Shown in pieces: positions 59,135 through 64,000 of a DNA stretch of 64,000 nt. The DNA is from Oscillospiraceae bacterium. GTDB taxonomy: Bacteria > Bacillota > Clostridia > Oscillospirales > Ruminococcaceae. Made by a program: the position numbers and the translations under genes. The stretch spans positions 57,209 through 121,208 of the forward strand of contig JAFZPP010000047.1 in the NCBI GenBank assembly GCA_017550285.1, read 5' to 3'. Numbering within the stretch: the stretch's first letter is position 1; each line of letters starts with the position of its first letter. The notes under the pieces were generated by a model that saw only the letters and a list, made by a program, of their open reading frames with translations, did not search any database and had not been told where the DNA came from.

Positions 59135-61564
59135 TTATCGCTTGAATTTGAGTGCAAATCCGAGCCCGAGCAGCAGGACCAGAGCCGATACGCCGAGCAG
59201 GATATATGCAGTTGTTTGATTCTGCGGTGCGGCGTTCATATCCGGAAAGCTGCCGAACTGCGGTCGGCTTTGCTCTGAACGCTCTGCCTGACCGGAGGGG
59301 TCTGCGGATTGTTCATCGGATGCAGGCTTTTCCGGCTGATAATCTGAGCCGTCATCCTCAGATTGCCTGTCTGCCTGATTTCCTTCCGGCAGCTCGTTTG
59401 TGTCAGCGCCTTCCTTCGGATTGCCGTTTGCAAAATCCGAAGGCATATTCTCGGGGTCGAAGCCTTCCGGCATATTGCCGGGGTCAAAGCCCTCGGGCAT
59501 ATTGCCGGGATCGAAGCCCTCAGGCATATTGCCGGGGTCAAAACCTTCAGGCATCTGCCCGCCGAAATCAGGGCGTCCGCCGCCGCCGAAGTCCGGTCTG
59601 CCGCCACCCTGTTTGCTGCCGCTTGCAGGTCTGTCACCGGAATCCTGCGTATCTGCCAGCGTCTGCGGTGCAATGCTGTTCAGACTGTTGAATGACAGTG
59701 CAGAGACAGCGGTCTGTGCTGCCTTTGCAGACGAATCTGCCGCATCATCCTCCGCCTGCTCGCCGGAGCGGCTGCGTTTGCCGAAGGAATTGCCGCCCTT
59801 GCCGCCGAAGCCGCCGCCCATGCCCATAGAGCCCATATCGGAGATATTGAGGTCGCCGGTTTCAATCAGTGCGCTGCTGTCGGAACGCTGTCCTTCGGTT
59901 GTGGAAGGAATCGTGCCGCTGAGCTGTCCCTTGACGCTCTCCGCACGCAGCGTGCAGAACGATTTGATTGCAGCGACACCCTTCTGATAATCCTCATAGG
60001 TACAGAATTTCGTCGGGTCCTTCTGTACATACGAATCAATCATCGCCGCCGTATCGGTAATCAGCTGCTCAAAATCCATGCTGTTGATGAATTCGCTGAA
60101 AAGCTGATGATACTGTGCAAGGTAGGTCTCGTTATCGAAAATCCATGCGAGCATCGGGCGGTCGCTCATATCACCGGAAAGCGGTGTATCAATCGGTGCA
60201 TTGACCGACGAGGATGCATTGCCGCCGCTGAATGAACCGTAAGCCAGATTGTAGTCCCACGGAATCATCGAAAGTTGACCGTTCTGCTCATAGAGATAGT
60301 AATTGTGAATCATCTGACCGGTGTAGCTGTCGCCGTTTTGCAGGAACAGATGCACGACGAAATACCGCAGAACCTCATCGGTATCGACAGTGCTTTCGAG
60401 ATCGGACTGCTCCGAGAGCGCCTTCAGTGAAGCAATCAGGCGCTTCTGATCGGCTTCCGTGACGGTTGTTTTTGCGTTATTGAAGATATTGGAATAGCTG
60501 CTGATTTCATCATCGGTATATTGCAGCTTGACATCGCTGCTGCCCATACCCATGCCGCCGAAGCCGCCTTTGCCGCCTGCTCCGCCGCCGAAATCAGGCA
60601 TGCCGCCCTCTTTCCCGAACATCTCGGAAGGGTCAAAATCCTCCGGCATATTCTCCGCATCAAACTGCTGTCTATCGCCGAAGTCCGGCATGTTTCCAAA
60701 ATCAAAATTACCGAAATCGGGCATTTCACCGCCGCCGAAATCCGGCCGTCCGCGGTGCTGACCGCGCTGTCCGGCATCGTTTTGCTGCTTTGCGTCCGCA
60801 TCAGACTGCTGCGCTGTATTTGCATCGGTCTGCTGCTTTGCATCTGAATCAGTCTGCTGCTTTGCATCCGAATCGGTATCCGAATCATTCTGATCCATAA
60901 ATTCGCTCATGCGGAAATCCTTGCCGTTGCCTCTGCCGCCGCCGAAGCTCATGGCATCGGGCTTATAGAGATCGCCGCTGCCGCTTCCGTAATTGCGGGA
61001 GAGGAACGAATCCTCGATTGCCTCCACAGCAAGATACAGTCCCCAGTCCTCACCGTTGACCGTGATATAGACGAAGCTGCAAAGCGGCGCATCCACGCCG
61101 AAATCATACATCAGCGAATAGGCAAGATAATCCTTCATATAGGTATTATCCTGAATGATATTGTTCAGGCAGAGCTTGTCGAGCCCGTGATAGGACTTGC
61201 CGTTTTCATACTGATCGAACTCGATTTTGAAGCTGTAGCGGCTGCTGTTCATGTTCCGGACGGAGCTCAGCGAGGTATTGCCCTTGGCGCGGATGCCGAC
61301 ATTCCGGACGGTTTCTCCGTCAATCACAACCGCACAGGGCGAATATTCTTCGTTCTCGCAGGTTTCCAGAAAGCTGTCCCAGTCGTTCATGACGATATCC
61401 AGCTCATGCACTCTGCTGCGGTCAAACAGCCGGTTTTCATAGCCTGCTGCATGCGCTTTGATTCCGATACCGAACGCCTGCCCGTTGCAGAAAAGCACGG
61501 TCAGCAGCAGCGTCAGCGCGGTAATCACAATGCAGATTTTGTCAATGCTTTTATGTGCTGACAT
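59135..61564 (-). CDS. CotH-type protein kinase-like surface protein
   Basis: 809 residues. Signal anchor (CIVITALTLLLTVLF), then the CotH fold: YSPCAVVIDGETVRNVGIRA, KGNTSLSS, YSFKIEFDQYENGKSYHGLD, NNIIQDNTYMKDYLAYSLMY, LYLAVEAIEDSFL and, after an insert, IPWDYNLAYGSF with the metal-binding Asp. The insert (about 225-345) is Asp/Gln- then Gly/Asp/Met-rich (DSDAKQQT units, PDFGGG units). A long low-complexity C-terminus (PEGFDPGNM repeats) ends in a membrane helix and FKR. AAGGATG before ATG. Last gene of the VTC-DUF4956-CotH operon. Confidence 0.9.
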   Translation of the reverse strand: MSAHKSIDKICIVITALTLLLTVLFCNGQAFGIGIKAHAAGYENRLFDRSRVHELDIVMNDWDSFLETCENEEYSPCAVVIDGETVRNVGIRAKGNTSLSSVRNMNSSRYSFKIEFDQYENGKSYHGLDKLCLNNIIQDNTYMKDYLAYSLMYDFGVDAPLCSFVYITVNGEDWGLYLAVEAIEDSFLSRNYGSGSGDLYKPDAMSFGGGRGNGKDFRMSEFMDQNDSDTDSDAKQQTDSDAKQQTDANTAQQSDADAKQQNDAGQRGQHRGRPDFGGGEMPDFGNFDFGNMPDFGDRQQFDAENMPEDFDPSEMFGKEGGMPDFGGGAGGKGGFGGMGMGSSDVKLQYTDDEISSYSNIFNNAKTTVTEADQKRLIASLKALSEQSDLESTVDTDEVLRYFVVHLFLQNGDSYTGQMIHNYYLYEQNGQLSMIPWDYNLAYGSFSGGNASSSVNAPIDTPLSGDMSDRPMLAWIFDNETYLAQYHQLFSEFINSMDFEQLITDTAAMIDSYVQKDPTKFCTYEDYQKGVAAIKSFCTLRAESVKGQLSGTIPSTTEGQRSDSSALIETGDLNISDMGSMGMGGGFGGKGGNSFGKRSRSGEQAEDDAADSSAKAAQTAVSALSFNSLNSIAPQTLADTQDSGDRPASGSKQGGGRPDFGGGGRPDFGGQMPEGFDPGNMPEGFDPGNMPEGFDPGNMPEGFDPENMPSDFANGNPKEGADTNELPEGNQADRQSEDDGSDYQPEKPASDEQSADPSGQAERSEQSRPQFGSFPDMNAAPQNQTTAYILLGVSALVLLLGLGFALKFKR

Positions 61565-61576
61565 GGTATCACATCC

Positions 61577-62248
61577 TTATGCCATATAGTCGCCGTTGTA
61601 GCTGACGAGGACCGCGCTGTTTACGCCCTCCATATTGCTGAGCGTATTGACAAAATCGGTGTTGTCGTCCTTCAGGCGGACCTCGAGATTCAGCTCGACA
61701 AAGCCCTTCTGAGCAGATTTGCTCTTGACGACGCAGCGCTCGGTCTGTCCTTCGAGATATGCCTTAGCCTTGGTTTCGCTGTCATGACCGTCGCAGCGGA
61801 TGACAACAATATACGGATTCTTATACGATTTGCGGTTGACGAATACCAGCAGAATGATGCCGATGATGACGCTGCCGACAACTGCAAGCGGGATCATGCC
61901 TGCCGCCAGAACAATACCGACCGCAATCGACCAGAACAGAAACGCGATATCGAGCGGCTCCTTGATCGCCGTGCGGAAACGGACAATCGACAGTGCGCCG
62001 ACCATACCGAGCGAAAGCACGACATTGCTTGTCACGGCGAGAATCACAACGGTCGTAATCATGGTCAGTGCGACGAGCGTCGTGCCGAAGCTGGCAGAAT
62101 ACATCACGCCCGAATAGGTCTTCTTATAGACGAGGAAAATGAATATGCCGAGACCGAACGCCAGCACGATTGCAAGAAACATATCGAACAGGCTGACACT
62201 TGTAACATTCTCAAGAAAATTGGATTTGAATACATCGCTGAAACTCAT
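61577..62248 (-). CDS. DUF4956 membrane protein
   Basis: 223 residues, AAAGGAG before ATG. Four membrane segments in residues 18-130 (LFDMFLAIVLAFGLGIFIFL, TTLVALTMITTVVILAVTSN, LFWSIAVGIVLAAGMIPLAV, ...) with the strongly conserved LGMVGALSIVRFRTAIKEPL stretch of DUF4956, and a cytoplasmic ferredoxin-like C-terminal domain. It always travels with VTC-type and CotH proteins; its role in polyphosphate or surface assembly is unknown. 18 bp from VTC, 12 bp from CotH. Confidence 0.92.
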   Translation of the reverse strand: MSFSDVFKSNFLENVTSVSLFDMFLAIVLAFGLGIFIFLVYKKTYSGVMYSASFGTTLVALTMITTVVILAVTSNVVLSLGMVGALSIVRFRTAIKEPLDIAFLFWSIAVGIVLAAGMIPLAVVGSVIIGIILLVFVNRKSYKNPYIVVIRCDGHDSETKAKAYLEGQTERCVVKSKSAQKGFVELNLEVRLKDDNTDFVNTLSNMEGVNSAVLVSYNGDYMA

Positions 62249-62266
62249 GGTAATTATTCTCCTTTG

Positions 62267-62935
62267 TTATCCGTAAATTCGGCAGGCTTCGTATTTGGAA
62301 AACGACCCCTCGCGCCTGTCTGCAAGGGATACTGCATCGCGGATGATATCCGGCAGGAAGCCGTCCCATTTGACTTCCAGTATGATCGCATCCGAAACCG
62401 GAACCGTCACGCAGTCCGGATTCAGGAAATCCGTGCACCGCATGCCGCTGCGGATATTGTAATCGAGCGTCACGCGGACATTTCCGGCAGGGTAGATGAA
62501 CGGCTCTCTTGTGTAATCGACGATTGTTTTCGGCGCAATGCCCTGCGTCTGCATTTTGGAATACAGCTCCCGTATCAGCGGGATTTCTGCATCCAGCATC
62601 CATACGGTATCGCCGTCGATGATGCGCTGAACCTGCTCCGCCGTGAGCGATGCGCTCTGCTTGCTGCCGAGGGCATCAACCTTGCTTTTCTTTTCAAGAT
62701 GAATGACCGATGTGTCGCCGTTATAGCAGCGGATGCGGAATTTCTCGCGCACCGGCAGACCGTTTATTTTCTCCATGAGAGCTTTGTCGGCTGCATTGTC
62801 GAAGTACAGACTGCGGATCATGTATTTTCCGGCGATTGCGTGCGGGTCGGGATAGGCGACCGCATAGAGCCTTTGCCGGATCGTCAGAAGATCGGAATAG
62901 TTAATCAGATGCTTTATTTCGTGTCTGAAATCCAT
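62267..62935 (-). CDS. VTC-domain polyphosphate polymerase-like protein
   Basis: 222 residues, AAAGAGGTGA before ATG. Triphosphate-tunnel fold of the VTC domain: RHEIKHLINYSDLLTIRQRL, YMIRSLYFDN, EKFRIRCYNGDTSVIHLEKK, KTIVDYTREPFIYPAGNVRV, TLDYNIRSG, ILEVKWDGFLPDII. Basic and acidic tunnel residues (R, K, E in alternating strands) are kept. In eukaryotes this domain polymerises polyphosphate from ATP; bacterial stand-alone versions are presumed similar. First gene of the operon. Confidence 0.9.
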   Translation of the reverse strand: MDFRHEIKHLINYSDLLTIRQRLYAVAYPDPHAIAGKYMIRSLYFDNAADKALMEKINGLPVREKFRIRCYNGDTSVIHLEKKSKVDALGSKQSASLTAEQVQRIIDGDTVWMLDAEIPLIRELYSKMQTQGIAPKTIVDYTREPFIYPAGNVRVTLDYNIRSGMRCTDFLNPDCVTVPVSDAIILEVKWDGFLPDIIRDAVSLADRREGSFSKYEACRIYG

Positions 62936-63057
62936 GGTATCACCTCTTTCCGTATGCCATTATACCGGAGCTTGCTGAACTGACGCTGAAAACGGGTGAA
63001 CGCTCCGTTATGTGAACATGAAAACTATGTGAAATTCTGCGCATCGGCAAGATAAAT

Positions 63058-63092
63058 GCAGAGGACGCGATCAAACGGAGCACGCCCTCTGC
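63058..63092 (-). terminator. Terminator of the 63103 gene
   Basis: GCAGAGG and CCTCTGC arms (63058-63064, 63086-63092) with interior mismatches; the minus strand continues ATTTATC. Weak. Confidence 0.45.
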
Positions 63093-63102
63093 ATATGTCA
63101 GA

Positions 63103-64000
63103 TTATGCTTTTGTATCCTTCTTCGGGAGAATATCATCCCATGTGACTGCCTTGCCGGCGATGGTCTGCTCGGTATAATAGGTGAGGATATACTGTGCAT
63201 CCTCAATGCTGATGATGCCGTTGCCGTCGATGTCTCCGGCTTTGATCTGCGCCGCGGTCAGGGTCATTTCCATGCCTGCGAGCGCATCGGTATACGCGGT
63301 CAGTACGAGCTGTGCATCCTCCGCGCTGATGATCTTGTCGCCGTTGAGATCGCCGAGCAGCAGGTCGGGCTTGAAGGCTCGCTCATATTTTTCAGCATAC
63401 TGCTGCGCGGTGCTGCCCTCCGCCGCAGAGATCACAGCGGACGCAGGAATCGTCTTTTCCGAGTCCTCAATCAGGCAGTCCGCAGCGCCGATTGCGATTT
63501 CCTGCAAGCTGCTGCATCCGGAAACAGCGTCCGGACCGAGTTCCGTGACTGTTTTCGGCAGAATGAGCTTTGAGATAGGTATTTGATCCAGCACATGATC
63601 CGGAATTTTCTTGATGCCCTCGCGGAATGTGACAGTCAGATCCTCGCTGACGGACCGGAATGCCGTTTTATCGACGGTTTCGATGCTCTTGCCGAGCGTG
63701 ACATCTGCAAGCGCCGTACACTCCGCGAATGCGCCCTGTTCGGCATATCCGCCGCACTGGATAGATTTGAGCGAATCCGGCAGCACTGCGGATTCCAGCG
63801 CGGTGCATTTTCGGAAACAGTCCTCGGGAAGAATCTCTGTGCCTTCGCCGATTGTAAGTGTTTTCAGCGATGCGCAGTTATAGAACGCAGCCTTGCCGAT
63901 TGCACAGCCGGGGAGGACGGCTTCGGGCAGACCGCTGCCGCTGAATGCGCTGTTTCCGATCTCTTTGAGCGATTCCGGAAATACGCAGTCAGACAGCGCA
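63103..64000 (-). CDS. BspA-type LRR protein with dockerin (5' end outside window)
   Basis: The frame is open to the window edge, so the N-terminus is missing. The visible 298 residues hold LRR_5 repeats (ALPDSLKSIQ-like units such as AVLPDSLKSIQCGGYAEQGA and TVTELGPDAVSGCSSLQEIA), then a C-terminal dockerin (DLNGDKIISAEDAQLVLTAY and DIDGNGIISIEDAQYILTYY) and the tail GKAVTWDDILPKK before the stop. Close relative of the LRR-dockerin protein at 46222; expected to be secreted and docked to the scaffoldin or another cohesin. Confidence 0.88.
   Translation of the reverse strand, partial: ALSDCVFPESLKEIGNSAFSGSGLPEAVLPGCAIGKAAFYNCASLKTLTIGEGTEILPEDCFRKCTALESAVLPDSLKSIQCGGYAEQGAFAECTALADVTLGKSIETVDKTAFRSVSEDLTVTFREGIKKIPDHVLDQIPISKLILPKTVTELGPDAVSGCSSLQEIAIGAADCLIEDSEKTIPASAVISAAEGSTAQQYAEKYERAFKPDLLLGDLNGDKIISAEDAQLVLTAYTDALAGMEMTLTAAQIKAGDIDGNGIISIEDAQYILTYYTEQTIAGKAVTWDDILPKKDTKA

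Overview
The window looks like chromosome of a cellulosome-forming Ruminococcus (Bacillota). Six genes or gene remnants carry clear dockerin modules (duplicated Ca-binding loops such as DANGDGVINAADL or NGDSTVGVEDAQ), a seventh carries an internal dockerin-like pair of loops, and there is a GH5 cellulase and a two-headed acetyl/feruloyl-type esterase. Secreted proteins have Thr-rich linkers, BspA-type leucine-rich repeats and choline-binding-type repeats. Nearly every promoter I could read is a housekeeping TTGACA-17-TATAAT type. The mid-50s GC impression fits a R. champanellensis-like species better than R. albus or R. flavefaciens, but that is inference. I see no tRNA, rRNA, CRISPR array, phage or intact insertion sequence.

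Layout. 0-1.3 kb: 3' part of an ABC exporter, followed by the first few codons of a nucleotidyltransferase (NTase) gene that breaks off, then a free-standing small-RNA-like unit. 1.6-6.1 kb: a disturbed secreted-protein locus in which a TPR gene fragment in reverse orientation lies between a signal-peptide/InlB-repeat protein and a start-less RICIN-amidase-CHAP-dockerin protein. 6.2-8.7 kb: two lipoproteins and a truncated amidase. 8.8-15.7 kb: SNF2 helicase abutting a dockerin stump, alpha/beta hydrolase, ECF S-component plus DUF1893, ABC half-transporter. 15.8-20.4 kb: divergent esterase and GH5 cellulase sharing an operator-like motif. 20.4-23.9 kb: ECF sigma factor with a membrane-anchored partner. 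24.2-28.0 kb: LytS-type kinase, response regulator, a 29-residue Cys-containing peptide ORF with a structured downstream RNA, an ABC exporter remnant and an NTase; its exporter-NTase junction is a paralogue of the one at the left edge. 28.0-31.6 kb: flippase and two GT2 glycosyltransferases. 31.9-35.8 kb: small membrane proteins and a SpoIIE/RsbW/STAS partner-switching module. 35.9-38.7 kb: MBOAT acyltransferase with a DHHW-type partner (polysaccharide acetylation). 38.8-48.7 kb: surface and secreted proteins. 48.8-53.3 kb: FIST-EAL phosphodiesterase with a LacI-like sensor lacking a DNA-binding domain. 53.6-57 kb: small membrane protein, purine permease, lipoprotein. 57.1-59.1 kb: GGDEF-EAL protein. 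59.1-62.9 kb: VTC-DUF4956-CotH operon. 63.1-64 kb: C-terminal part of an LRR-dockerin protein.

How it works together: extracellular plant-polysaccharide enzymes and surface proteins are surrounded by signalling (two-component, ECF sigma, partner switching, c-di-GMP) and envelope-polysaccharide genes. The most notable unexplained signals are (1) two promoters 21 kb apart, each driving small membrane proteins, with the same TGACA-WW-TGTCA palindrome, the same CGGCATCTTCCG block and the same 46-bp spacing to the -10 box; (2) the peptide/structured-RNA unit behind the LytS-type system, preceded by an array of direct repeats, and its link to the paralogous exporter-NTase cassette at the left edge; and (3) several loci broken by recombination (TPR insertion, dockerin stump, amidase stump).
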